Shown here one piece after another: positions 1-6,695 of a stretch of 18,019 nt of DNA. Source of the DNA: Dehalococcoidia bacterium (GTDB lineage: Bacteria; Chloroflexota; Dehalococcoidia; GIF9; AB-539-J10); contig JAUWHW010000049.1 in the NCBI GenBank assembly GCA_030605665.1, positions 1 through 18,019 on the forward strand. Direction: 5' to 3'. Within the stretch, counting starts at the first letter, position 1. Each line of letters begins with the position of its first letter. The notes under the pieces were generated by a model. That model was not told where the DNA came from, did no database searches, and was given only the letters and a program-made list of their open reading frames with translations. A program made the position numbers and the translations under genes.

Positions 1-621
1 GCGGAGAAAGAAGAAAGTTGATGCCACTAGCAGTCCTCCAGGCTCAAGTATCCTATGAGCTTCTTTAAGAACCGCAAGTGGGCGTGGCACATGTTCTAGA
101 ACCTGCCACAGGGTGACTACATCGAAATAATTTTCTGGAAATTGGGGTTCTTCGAAGGCTCTTGTTTCTATATCTAAGCCAAATTCCCTTTTGGCGTATG
201 TTGTAGCTTCTTGTGATAATTCAACCCCCTTAGCGCTGTAGCCAGCTTTGGAGGCGCTAAACAGGAAAAAACCCTCGCCACAACCTATATCTAAAAGATT
301 CGTGTCTTTCTTATACCCCTCAATTAATTCTAATTGTGATTTAGCAGCACGTAAACGACTCTCCCGAATAATAGAGGCATCAATGCTTTTCCTTTTGGAG
401 TAGTCCTGGTTGATTTTGCTCTCTTTTTCAATGGGATTTACATATATAAGCTGGCAATTCCGGCATTTGACATGCCTTCCGTATTTACTACCCGGTAGCA
501 TATATACACTCTCTACGCCCTCTCGAAAATCATCTTGCTTCATATTAGAGTCGAAGAGCACAATAAAATCATTGTGCCCGCAATTGGGGCAATTGCGATA
601 CTCAAAAACCGAGTCCATCAT
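1..621 (-). CDS. Zinc-ribbon class I SAM-dependent methyltransferase, 3' end cut off by window edge
   Basis: The 207 readable codons begin at ATG 621 (or the adjacent ATG 618) and run off position 1, so the C-terminus is missing. Cys11/Cys14 (CPNC) and Cys53/Cys56 (CRNC) form a split N-terminal zinc ribbon. The SAM-binding fold follows: motif I LLDIGCGEG at residues 109-117, the ribose-binding acidic residue Glu134 in GVELS, and LWQVLEHV at 171-178 with EPGG after it. This is the UbiG/COG2227-like architecture. Substrates of such stand-alone zinc-ribbon methyltransferases are usually unknown, often a sugar, lipid or small molecule, so I give no specific reaction. It starts 14 bases after the proC stop and is probably the last-transcribed visible member of the leuS-proC group. 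There is no obvious Shine-Dalgarno. Fold is confident, substrate unknown. Confidence 0.85.
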   Translation of the reverse strand, partial: MMDSVFEYRNCPNCGHNDFIVLFDSNMKQDDFREGVESVYMLPGSKYGRHVKCRNCQLIYVNPIEKESKINQDYSKRKSIDASIIRESRLRAAKSQLELIEGYKKDTNLLDIGCGEGFFLFSASKAGYSAKGVELSQEATTYAKREFGLDIETRAFEEPQFPENYFDVVTLWQVLEHVPRPLAVLKEAHRILEPGGLLVASTFFFLR

Positions 622-635
622 AATTTATAGCCTGT

Positions 636-1427
636 CTAAAGCTGTTTAGCCTTGCCATAGGCAGCAGCAACAGCCTCGAGAAGAAGGGAGCGGAAACCTC
701 CTCTTTCTAATTGAAGAAGGGCTTCGGTAGTGGTGCCTCCCGGTGAAGTGACCATGCTTCTCAGTTCAGCAGGATGTTTGTCTGTCTCTTGAACAATGTG
801 AGTAGAGCCAATCACCGTTTGTATCACTAATCTCTCAGCTATACTGCGTGGTAAACCAATATGGACTCCAGCATCAATAAGCGTCTCGATGAAAAGAAAC
901 ACATAAGCTGGGCCACTCCCGCTTAAGGCTGTAGCCATATCTAAATACCTCTCATCATCAACATAAATTTCCTCACCCAAAGCAACAAGGATGGATTGAG
1001 CCATCTCCTTCTGCTTTTGACTGACTTCAGCGGTTGCCGTCCACACAATCATCCCCTCGCCAATTTGCGCTGGCATATTGGGCATAGCCCGAATTATATA
1101 AGGATGATTCAAGCCACGGTATAAAATAGACAGGCTAGCACCAGCTACTATGGATAATACAACCTGCTGTGGCACTGGATTTTTTATCTCTTCCATCACC
1201 TGAACCAAATCCTGAGGCTTTACTGCCAAGATGATTAAGTCAACACCCTTTATTGCTTCTTTGTTATTAACTAAGGTGTTCACACCATATTCTCTACTTA
1301 ATAACTCTCGTCGTAGTTGGCTCACGTCACTAACCATAATATCTCCAGGTGTAGTAAGTCTTCTATTGAGGAGGCATTTTACTATTGCTTCTCCCATAGT
1401 CCCACCACCAATGAAAGTTATTCGCAT
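636..1427 (-). CDS. proC: Pyrroline-5-carboxylate reductase
   Basis: Catalyses the last step of proline synthesis, NAD(P)H-dependent reduction of pyrroline-5-carboxylate to proline in the cytoplasm. At 263 residues it is full length for the family. The Rossmann loop is GGGTMG at 7-12, followed by AVKPQ at 68-72 and the RAMPNMPAQIGEG segment at 113-125. The C-terminal dimer and active-site half has SGSGPAY at 169-175 and the family signature VTSPGGTT at 226-233. An AAAGG ribosome site lies 5 bases before ATG 1427. The gene begins 10 bases after the leuS stop, so cotranscription with leuS and the methyltransferase is likely. Nothing is missing or broken. Confidence 0.96.
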   Translation of the reverse strand: MRITFIGGGTMGEAIVKCLLNRRLTTPGDIMVSDVSQLRRELLSREYGVNTLVNNKEAIKGVDLIILAVKPQDLVQVMEEIKNPVPQQVVLSIVAGASLSILYRGLNHPYIIRAMPNMPAQIGEGMIVWTATAEVSQKQKEMAQSILVALGEEIYVDDERYLDMATALSGSGPAYVFLFIETLIDAGVHIGLPRSIAERLVIQTVIGSTHIVQETDKHPAELRSMVTSPGGTTTEALLQLERGGFRSLLLEAVAAAYGKAKQL

Positions 1428-1437
1428 TTTGCCTTTC

Positions 1438-3882
1438 TCACTTCGCTACAACATTCACCACTCGCCCAGGAACATAAATGATCTTGTCAATCTTCTTATC
1501 ATGGGTGTAAGCCTTTACTCTCTCTCGCTCCAGCACTAATTCCTTAGCTTCAGCCTCAGTTATGGAAACAGGCACAAGTAGCCTATCCCGTAATTTACCG
1601 TTTATCTGGATGACTAAAATAATTTCCTCTTCTTTAGTTAGTTCTTCATCCCACTTAGGCCAAGATTGATTGTGAATGCTGTAAGGGTGCCCAGTCCTAG
1701 CCCACAATTCCTCAGCAAGATGGGGGGCAGTAGGAGCCAGAAGGAGCAGCAAATATGTGATAGCTTCCTGCCACAGCGATGCTGATATGCTCCCTAATTC
1801 CTGCATCCTAGATAAATAATTGGTAAACTCCATGAGACCAGCTAGCATAGTATTAAAGCGGAATCTTTCCAAATCCTCAGTTACCCTCTTAATCGTTTTA
1901 TGAGTGACATGAAGAAGCTCTTTCTCCGCCTTTAACTCAGCTGCCTGGCTGGTATAGCCCGTTTCTACCAAGCTCCACACCCGATTTAACCACCTGCTTA
2001 CGCCTACAATGCCCCTATCGCTCCACTCTCCTCCTAGCTCCCAGGGTCCGATAAACATAAGATAGCCGCGAACGGCGTCAGCCCCTAATTCAGCTACATA
2101 CTCGTCCGGAGCAATTACATTGCCTTTAGACTTACTCATTTTGTCGCCGCGGTAGATTATCGTGCCTTGATTAAAAAGGCGACTGAACGGCTCGTCGAAG
2201 TCCACCAAGCCTATGTCCCTGATTGCTTTAATGAAAAAGCGGGCATAAAGGAGATGCATGACAGCATGCTCGGCACCTCCGGTATATAAATCTACAGGCA
2301 ACCAATACCTCAGTTTTTCAGCTTCAAAAGGGGCATCATCAGTTTTGGGGCTGGTATAGCGTAAGAAATACCAATTGGAGCACATAAAGGTATCCATAGT
2401 ATCAACTTCCCTCCGTGCTGGCCCAGAACACTTAGGGCAAATAGTACTGACAAACGTCTGGCAATATTTAAGGGGAGACTCACCAGTGGGTTTAAACTCA
2501 GCATCGGGGGGAAGCAAGACGGGCAAATCTTCCTCAGGTACGGGGACAATGCCGCACTTATTACAATAAACCATAGGAATAGGTGCCCCCCAGTAGCGTT
2601 GCCTGGAGATAAGCCAATCGCGAAGGCGATAAGTAACGGTGCGTTTACCCCACCCCTTCCTCTCCAATAAATTACAGATTGCGTCGTATCCCTGCTCACT
2701 AGGTAAACCACTAAACTCGCCAGAATTTACCATTATACCTGAGTCAGCATATGCCTCTGTTGGTTCCTCGCCTGACCAACCAGGAGGAGCAATAACAGTT
2801 CGAACAGGGAGGTTAAACTTTCTGGAAAACTCAAGATCCCGCTCATCATGAGCCGGAACTCCCATCACTGCTCCAGTGCCATAAGTTAGTAAGGCATAAT
2901 CAGTAATCCAGACAGGCACTCTTTCTCCATTTAATCTGTTGATGACGTAGCTTCCCAGAAAAACCCCCGTTTTCTCCTTGCCCATAGCTGTCCGTTCATA
3001 CTCAGTCTGCCGCCGGCACCAAGCAATATATTTCTCCACCTCATGCCAGTGCTCTGGGGCAGTCAACTGAGGAACTAAAGGGTGCTCCGGAGCAAGAAGA
3101 AAGAAAGTCACACCAAAAATAGTATCGGGACGAGTGGTGAACACTCTTATTTCCTTCTGTTCCACACCTTCATGTTCTAGCCCAAAGGAAATCTCAGCAC
3201 CTTCGCTCTTGCCAATCCAGTTTCTTTGCATTATCTTTATGCGCTCCGGCCAATCTATATGGTTGAAGTCAAGAAGTTCCTCAGCATATTTGGTAATCCT
3301 GAAAAACCACTGCTCTAGGTCCTTTTTGGTCACTGGGCTGCCACAGCGCTCACAAAATCCTTCCCCCACCACCTGTTCATTAGCTAACACCGTTTGACAT
3401 CTAGGACACCAGTTGACCGGCGCTTTAGCCCGGTAAGCTAGGCCAGCGTGATAAAATTTCAGAAAAAACCATTGCGTCCACTTATAGTACTCAGGGAGGC
3501 AGCTAACCACCTCGCGGTTCCAGTCATAGATTGCCCCTATGCTCTTAAGTTGATGCCGCATATGCTCTACGTTTTTCATTGTCCAATCATAGGGGTGAAC
3601 CCCATGATTGATAGCGGCATTCTCCGCCGGCAATCCAAAAGCATCAAAGCCCATAGGGTGGAGCACATTGTATCCTTGCATTCTCTTGAATCTAGCATAT
3701 ACGTCCGAAGGAGCCATAGCGTACCAATGTCCAATGTGGAGGTCTCCAGAGGTATAAGGGAACATAGTCAAGGCATAAAATCTTGTGCCACTACTATCCT
3801 CTGTGACCTCATAAATATGCTCCGCCACCCATCTCTCCTGCCATTTCTTTTCTATTTCTTGAGGGTTATATTTTAGAGCCAT
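1438..3882 (-). CDS. leuS: Leucyl-tRNA synthetase
   Basis: Charges tRNA-Leu with leucine. The 814 residues form a complete class Ia enzyme of bacterial type. HIGH lies at residues 49-52 and KMSKS at 581-585. Zinc-binding pairs are Cys159/Cys162 with Cys177/Cys180, and a second set at Cys440/Cys443 and Cys482/Cys485. The CP1 editing domain (about 224-415) keeps the Thr-rich TTRPDT at 249-254 and GTGAVMGVPAHDERD at 335-349, so post-transfer editing should be intact. The C-terminal tRNA-binding domain is present to residue 814. No Shine-Dalgarno precedes ATG 3882, but a TAAAAT box lies 9 bases upstream, which suggests a leaderless or near-leaderless mRNA. I see no T-box leader. It is probably the first gene of leuS-proC-methyltransferase. 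Confidence 0.97.
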   Translation of the reverse strand: MALKYNPQEIEKKWQERWVAEHIYEVTEDSSGTRFYALTMFPYTSGDLHIGHWYAMAPSDVYARFKRMQGYNVLHPMGFDAFGLPAENAAINHGVHPYDWTMKNVEHMRHQLKSIGAIYDWNREVVSCLPEYYKWTQWFFLKFYHAGLAYRAKAPVNWCPRCQTVLANEQVVGEGFCERCGSPVTKKDLEQWFFRITKYAEELLDFNHIDWPERIKIMQRNWIGKSEGAEISFGLEHEGVEQKEIRVFTTRPDTIFGVTFFLLAPEHPLVPQLTAPEHWHEVEKYIAWCRRQTEYERTAMGKEKTGVFLGSYVINRLNGERVPVWITDYALLTYGTGAVMGVPAHDERDLEFSRKFNLPVRTVIAPPGWSGEEPTEAYADSGIMVNSGEFSGLPSEQGYDAICNLLERKGWGKRTVTYRLRDWLISRQRYWGAPIPMVYCNKCGIVPVPEEDLPVLLPPDAEFKPTGESPLKYCQTFVSTICPKCSGPARREVDTMDTFMCSNWYFLRYTSPKTDDAPFEAEKLRYWLPVDLYTGGAEHAVMHLLYARFFIKAIRDIGLVDFDEPFSRLFNQGTIIYRGDKMSKSKGNVIAPDEYVAELGADAVRGYLMFIGPWELGGEWSDRGIVGVSRWLNRVWSLVETGYTSQAAELKAEKELLHVTHKTIKRVTEDLERFRFNTMLAGLMEFTNYLSRMQELGSISASLWQEAITYLLLLLAPTAPHLAEELWARTGHPYSIHNQSWPKWDEELTKEEEIILVIQINGKLRDRLLVPVSITEAEAKELVLERERVKAYTHDKKIDKIIYVPGRVVNVVAK

Positions 3883-3900
3883 ATTCGTAAGATTTTAGCC

Positions 3901-3956
3901 TAATTTAAGGTAAATTAAAAGCACCCCCACTAATGCCTTAGAGCAGAGAAGCATTA
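3901..3956 (-). terminator. Two short inverted repeats between the nitroreductase and leuS, possible weak terminator
   Basis: TAATGC at 3931-3936 pairs with GCATTA at 3951-3956 (14-base loop), just after the nitroreductase stop. TAATTTA at 3901-3907 pairs with TAAATTA at 3911-3917 (3-base loop). Read leftwards, the first stem is followed by a G-rich stretch and then TTTTAATTT, so it is not a textbook terminator. It could separate the nitroreductase transcript from leuS. Low confidence. Confidence 0.25.
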
Positions 3957-3970
3957 AGCCACAACCGCTA

Positions 3971-4672
3971 TCATTTCCTGCCCACAGGAATTATATACAA
4001 AGGCTGTTCATCCCGTGGTAGATTCAGGAGTTCAGCTACCTGCTCATCGTGAAATGCACCTACAGTGACTGCTCCTAACCCCATTGCTGTTGCTTGAAGG
4101 CACAAGTTTTGAGCCGCATGTCCCACTTCTATGTGGACATATCTTATACCTCTATCTCCATACTTGCGGGTGGTTCTCTCATAAACCACAGTGAATACAA
4201 AGGCACTGGCTCCTTCTTTTATCCAAGATTGTGCCAGGGCGGCATCAGCTAGCTCGGCTCTTTTGTCACCATCTATAACCCCAATGAGTTGGTGCTCCTC
4301 TGGTTCATACTTGTAAACACCTGGAGTCAAATTCTGTACATCTCCAGCCACCATATACACTTCAAGTGGGTAGAGAGCCCCTGCGGATGGAGCAGTTCTA
4401 AAACCTCTGGAGTCGGTAATTCCCTGAGCGGCCCACAAAAGCTGAGACACCTCCTGAAGCGTTACGGGTTCACCGGTGTAGCTTCTGATTGACCTCCTCT
4501 TAAGCAGGCTCTGCTCAATAGACACATCGCTATCATATCGTGGCTCAGGGAGCTTTATAACGTCTTGTTCTGGCGACGCCGCTGGAGGGGTTATCACTGG
4601 TTTAGCACAACCGCAGAAAGTCACCAGCACTATGGCTAGAGTAACCAGATAATTCCAATAACACCACCTCAT
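3971..4672 (-). CDS. SagB/ThcOx-type nitroreductase-fold FMN oxidoreductase, predicted lipoprotein
   Basis: I chose ATG 4672 over the in-frame TTG 4687 because a GGGG ribosome-like site sits just before it and it gives a clean signal peptide. That yields 233 residues. The N-terminus is a hydrophobic stretch ending in FCGC, an imperfect lipobox with Cys22 as the likely lipidated residue. A Pro-rich linker follows, then the nitroreductase fold: RRSIRSY at 59-65, APSAGALYP at 94-102 and a GLGAVTVGAF segment near the C-terminus, all FMN-pocket features of SagB-like oxidoreductases. In that family FMN-dependent dehydrogenases can oxidise thiazolines or reduce small molecules. No ThcOx/azoline partner (cyclodehydratase, precursor peptide) is nearby, so I infer a stand-alone outward-facing reductase. 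It lies 44 bases after the preceding gene and is probably cotranscribed with it. Confidence 0.82.
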   Translation of the reverse strand: MRWCYWNYLVTLAIVLVTFCGCAKPVITPPAASPEQDVIKLPEPRYDSDVSIEQSLLKRRSIRSYTGEPVTLQEVSQLLWAAQGITDSRGFRTAPSAGALYPLEVYMVAGDVQNLTPGVYKYEPEEHQLIGVIDGDKRAELADAALAQSWIKEGASAFVFTVVYERTTRKYGDRGIRYVHIEVGHAAQNLCLQATAMGLGAVTVGAFHDEQVAELLNLPRDEQPLYIIPVGRK

Positions 4673-4716
4673 ATTTCGCCCCACCAACAGTCAACGATGT
4701 CCGCGAAAATGCGAGC

Positions 4717-5334
4717 CTATTCCCACCACTTCTTGGAGATAGGCATGGCAATTATCTCTCTTATCTCCAGCCGTTTTGCAGGGTCCTTGTCAAAAAGGCA
4801 AGCAGGATAAGTAGCCCGAAGCACTATAGCTGTATCTGCTCCTTCACCTGACCCACCAACGCTTATTACCTCCTCATAGGGAGTTATGTATCCACCGGAA
4901 ACACCTGCCAGAGCAACTTCAACAGCCACTTTCATTCCCTGCCCGAAGCAGTACAACGTCTCTTTCACCAACATCTCAGGGGACACAAAAGGCCACCGGG
5001 CAGCTTCCAACACCGATTCATGGAAAATATAGGGAGCCCTATCGATAATGGTAATCCCCATTTTCTGTAACTCCTGCCTAAACTCCCTTTTGAAGCAGGG
5101 CCATTGTTCGCCCCATTCTCGACGATATGGCGCCTCAGAAACACATAGCAGCTCGGCTTTGTCCTTGAGAGTACGGCCAAATTTAGCAGCAGTTTCACCG
5201 GAGGTACTGGCAACAACAACCTTTTTAATTTCACCGCCTTCCAGCCACTGAAAAACAGCCTCAATTACTAATTCTGTGTTTTGCTCCCCTGGCTCATCAA
5301 AGTAGTAAACCTGCCTCTTCATAACTTTAGCCAT
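4717..5334 (-). CDS. Pyruvate-kinase C-terminal-domain-like protein (COG1751 type)
   Basis: 205 residues. The N-terminal half carries VVASTSGETAAKF at about 40-52, the phosphate-loop-like pattern of the pyruvate kinase alpha/beta domain. It also has GQGMKVAVEVALAG at 131-144 and a glycine-rich SVGGSGEGADTA at 158-169, which together match the uncharacterised COG1751 family. The barrel and active site of pyruvate kinase are absent, so it is not a glycolytic enzyme. A nucleotide- or phosphate-binding regulatory role is inference only. ATG 5334 is preceded 5 bases upstream by a strong AAAGGAGG ribosome site at 5340-5347, among the best in the window. It is probably the promoter-proximal gene of a pair with the downstream nitroreductase. 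Confidence 0.8.
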   Translation of the reverse strand: MAKVMKRQVYYFDEPGEQNTELVIEAVFQWLEGGEIKKVVVASTSGETAAKFGRTLKDKAELLCVSEAPYRREWGEQWPCFKREFRQELQKMGITIIDRAPYIFHESVLEAARWPFVSPEMLVKETLYCFGQGMKVAVEVALAGVSGGYITPYEEVISVGGSGEGADTAIVLRATYPACLFDKDPAKRLEIREIIAMPISKKWWE

Positions 5335-5379
5335 GGTTTCCTCCTTTCAATAGTAATTCCTGCGTTTCAGCTTATTTAC

Positions 5380-5595
5380 CTAGGCACTAGTGACATCTCC
5401 AACAGCCTTGCCAAATACAATGACTAGACCGGCAGGGCGAATTTCCTTTCCCTGACTGATAAGGAGTGGGTCAAGTCCCTCTCCCTTATAAGGAAACCTC
5501 GCTAAACCCACAAGAGCTAAGTATTTAAAGACCGGCATGCTCATTATATCACAGGGATAGCAGGTGCATGGAGAAGGCATAAGAGCAAAAAGCAA
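5380..5595 (-). CDS. Doubtful short open frame between tRNA-Ala and the COG1751-type gene
   Basis: An open frame of 71 codons from TTG 5595, with internal ATG codons, ends 45 bases before the COG1751-type gene. I recognise no family, there is no ribosome site before the TTG, and the first third is Cys/Pro-rich nonsense-like sequence. The last 45 residues look more protein-like. It may be a chance frame or a remnant. A CCTTATAAGG palindrome lies inside at 5484-5493. Otherwise the stretch 5335-5601 holds nothing I can name. Confidence 0.15.
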   Translation of the reverse strand: MLFALMPSPCTCYPCDIMSMPVFKYLALVGLARFPYKGEGLDPLLISQGKEIRPAGLVIVFGKAVGDVTSA

Positions 5596-5601
5596 AATTT
5601 G

Positions 5602-5674
5602 TGGAGCTGATGGGATTCGAACCCACTACCTTTTGACTGCCAGTCAAACGCTCTCCCGATTGAGCTACAGCCCC
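5602..5674 (-). tRNA. tRNA-Ala, anticodon GGC
   Basis: Read on the minus strand, the 73-base gene folds into a standard cloverleaf. The acceptor stem is GGGGCTG/CAGCTCC with discriminator A. The D-arm begins AGCTC, the anticodon stem is TTTGA/TCAAA around loop CTGGCAG (anticodon GGC), and the T-arm carries GTTCGAATC. The third acceptor pair is G3-U70, the classic identity element for alanyl-tRNA synthetase, which agrees with the anticodon and settles the assignment. The CCA end is not encoded (CAAAT follows the discriminator), so it must be added after transcription. Confidence 0.97.
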
Positions 5675-5681
5675 ACTTAGA

Positions 5682-5710
5682 AATATAGCAAGTAATCTCA
5701 GAAAAAACAA
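5682..5710 (-). promoter_or_regulatory. Candidate promoter of tRNA-Ala
   Basis: On the minus strand TTGTTT (5705-5710) and TATATT (5682-5687) are separated by 17 bases, with a TG one base before the -10 box (extended -10). The expected start falls at 5674-5676, essentially at the mature 5' end of the tRNA. Confidence 0.6.
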
Positions 5711-5831
5711 GCTAGCGTACTCGTCCACATGATTGGTGACACATTACCTCCTTGCCCTGTCATCACAAGGGTAATTCGAGCAAACTTGGAACAGGCTCCG
5801 TAATCCCCGAGTCGCCACACCACCATACCTT

Positions 5832-5890
5832 GGTCGGGGACAAGCCCCGACCCTACGCCTTGTTTTGTAGTGGCGGGGTTCATCCCCGCC
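5832..5890. repeat. Pair of GC-rich hairpin repeats
   Basis: GGTCGGGG at 5832-5839 pairs perfectly with CCCCGACC at 5845-5852 around loop ACAAG. GGCGGGG at 5872-5878 pairs with CCCCGCC at 5884-5890 around loop TTCAT. CCCTAC follows the first and GTAG precedes the second, so they look like two copies of one palindromic unit bounded by GTAG/CTAC. On the plus strand TTATTTTTGC follows the second stem, so it could also end rightward transcripts. The surrounding stretch 5711-5952 shows only a further imperfect stem (ATTACC 5743-5748 with GGTAAT 5770-5775) and no gene. Confidence 0.75.
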
Positions 5891-5952
5891 TTATTTTTGC
5901 AATAGCATAAAAGGCTGTATAAAGTATCCACTATCTATCTGAACTAGACCAG

Positions 5953-6522
5953 CTAAAAGCTTAGCCCCAACCACTGTAGTATAGACCGCAAGCCAAAGTA
6001 TCCCAGGTAAGCCAGAACCATGTTTTTGACTGTCCTTCCTGCCCAGGTCAGAAGGAAAAACCTGGTTAGACCAAAGCGGAGCATACCCATAAACACAGCA
6101 AAGAGGTAATACACGGGATTTAAAACGGACGCCATGAAGAAAACAGTTTTAGAGCCATGGTGGTGTAAGATATTGGTAAATCGAGTATAAAGGGCACTGT
6201 TGTTGTCTCGGAGTAATCCCCTACCACCGTAGCCAGTAAGATAGGCACCAACAGCACCTGTAGCCTCACCGATTCCAGCTACAGCGCCAACTATGGCGGG
6301 ATTTAATATTCCGCCTAAGGTGAATGTGAAAATCATGCCCAAGCCAGGCATAACCAGAGTCCCGCTAGCAAAGATGTTGATGATAAAGCAACCCAGGTAA
6401 CCCCAGTTTTGTATCTGCCCCAGATAGCTTCGATAACGAATAATAACAATACAGAGAACTATGGTGATTGTGAGGGAAATTCCACTTATCAGGATTTCCC
6501 TCTTAGTTGGTCTCCGCTTCAC
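5953..6522 (-). CDS. VTT/DedA-type integral membrane protein
   Basis: 189 residues from GTG 6522. There are about five hydrophobic segments: one near residues 10-29, then roughly 43-72, 76-98, 126-150 and 155-185. The region GIGEATGAVGAYLTGYGGR (83-101) is the glycine-rich re-entrant motif of the VTT (SNARE-associated Golgi, PF09335-like) fold. NPVYY, GMLRFGLTRFF and AGRTVKN follow in the order typical of the family. Members act in lipid scrambling or membrane homeostasis, and DedA proteins recycle lipid carriers or support proton gradients. The exact role here is not deducible. It stands alone between clpC and the tRNA, with repeats on both sides, and has only a weak ribosome site. Confidence 0.8.
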   Translation of the reverse strand: MKRRPTKREILISGISLTITIVLCIVIIRYRSYLGQIQNWGYLGCFIINIFASGTLVMPGLGMIFTFTLGGILNPAIVGAVAGIGEATGAVGAYLTGYGGRGLLRDNNSALYTRFTNILHHHGSKTVFFMASVLNPVYYLFAVFMGMLRFGLTRFFLLTWAGRTVKNMVLAYLGYFGLRSILQWLGLSF

Positions 6523-6583
6523 AACCCCACATTATACAGGAAAAAATAGGAATAAAACCAACATTTACGAGATTGTTTATTTC

Positions 6584-6638
6584 GTCACCCTGAGTAATAG
6601 CGGAGGGTCTAGAGATTCTTCGCCTTGCTCAGAATGAC
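6584..6638. repeat. Dispersed palindromic repeat, copy 1 (downstream of clpC)
   Basis: GTCACCCTGAG at 6584-6594 is the imperfect inverted partner of CTCAGAATGAC at 6628-6638. Between them lies GAGATTCTTCGCC, shared with the copy at 9172-9232 in the same orientation. A third partial arm (GTCAGAATGACAG) is at 6652-6664. It looks like a small non-autonomous palindromic element. The rest of the 6523-6695 gap shows nothing else. Confidence 0.8.
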
Positions 6639-6695
6639 AGTAGACAACAGAGTCAGAATGACAGTGGGGTTGCTAGGTGACCTCAATTACGCTTT

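Noticed and set aside
410..649. Plus-strand open frame opposite the methyltransferase and end of proC
   Set aside because: It is antisense to a clear methyltransferase and proC, and has no recognisable domain.
3883..3970. T-box or other leader upstream of leuS
   Set aside because: Only 88 bases are available. There is no T-box consensus and no antiterminator structure, and the promoter seems to lie right at the start codon.
5698..5931. Minus-strand open frame of 77 codons
   Set aside because: It runs through the GC-rich palindromes and the tRNA promoter, and the translation is low-quality. It is a product of the repeats.
6584..6664. CRISPR-like array suggested by repeated AGAATGACAG words
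   Set aside because: Copies are unequal, spacers are absent or irregular, and no cas genes exist in the window. It fits a palindromic dispersed element.
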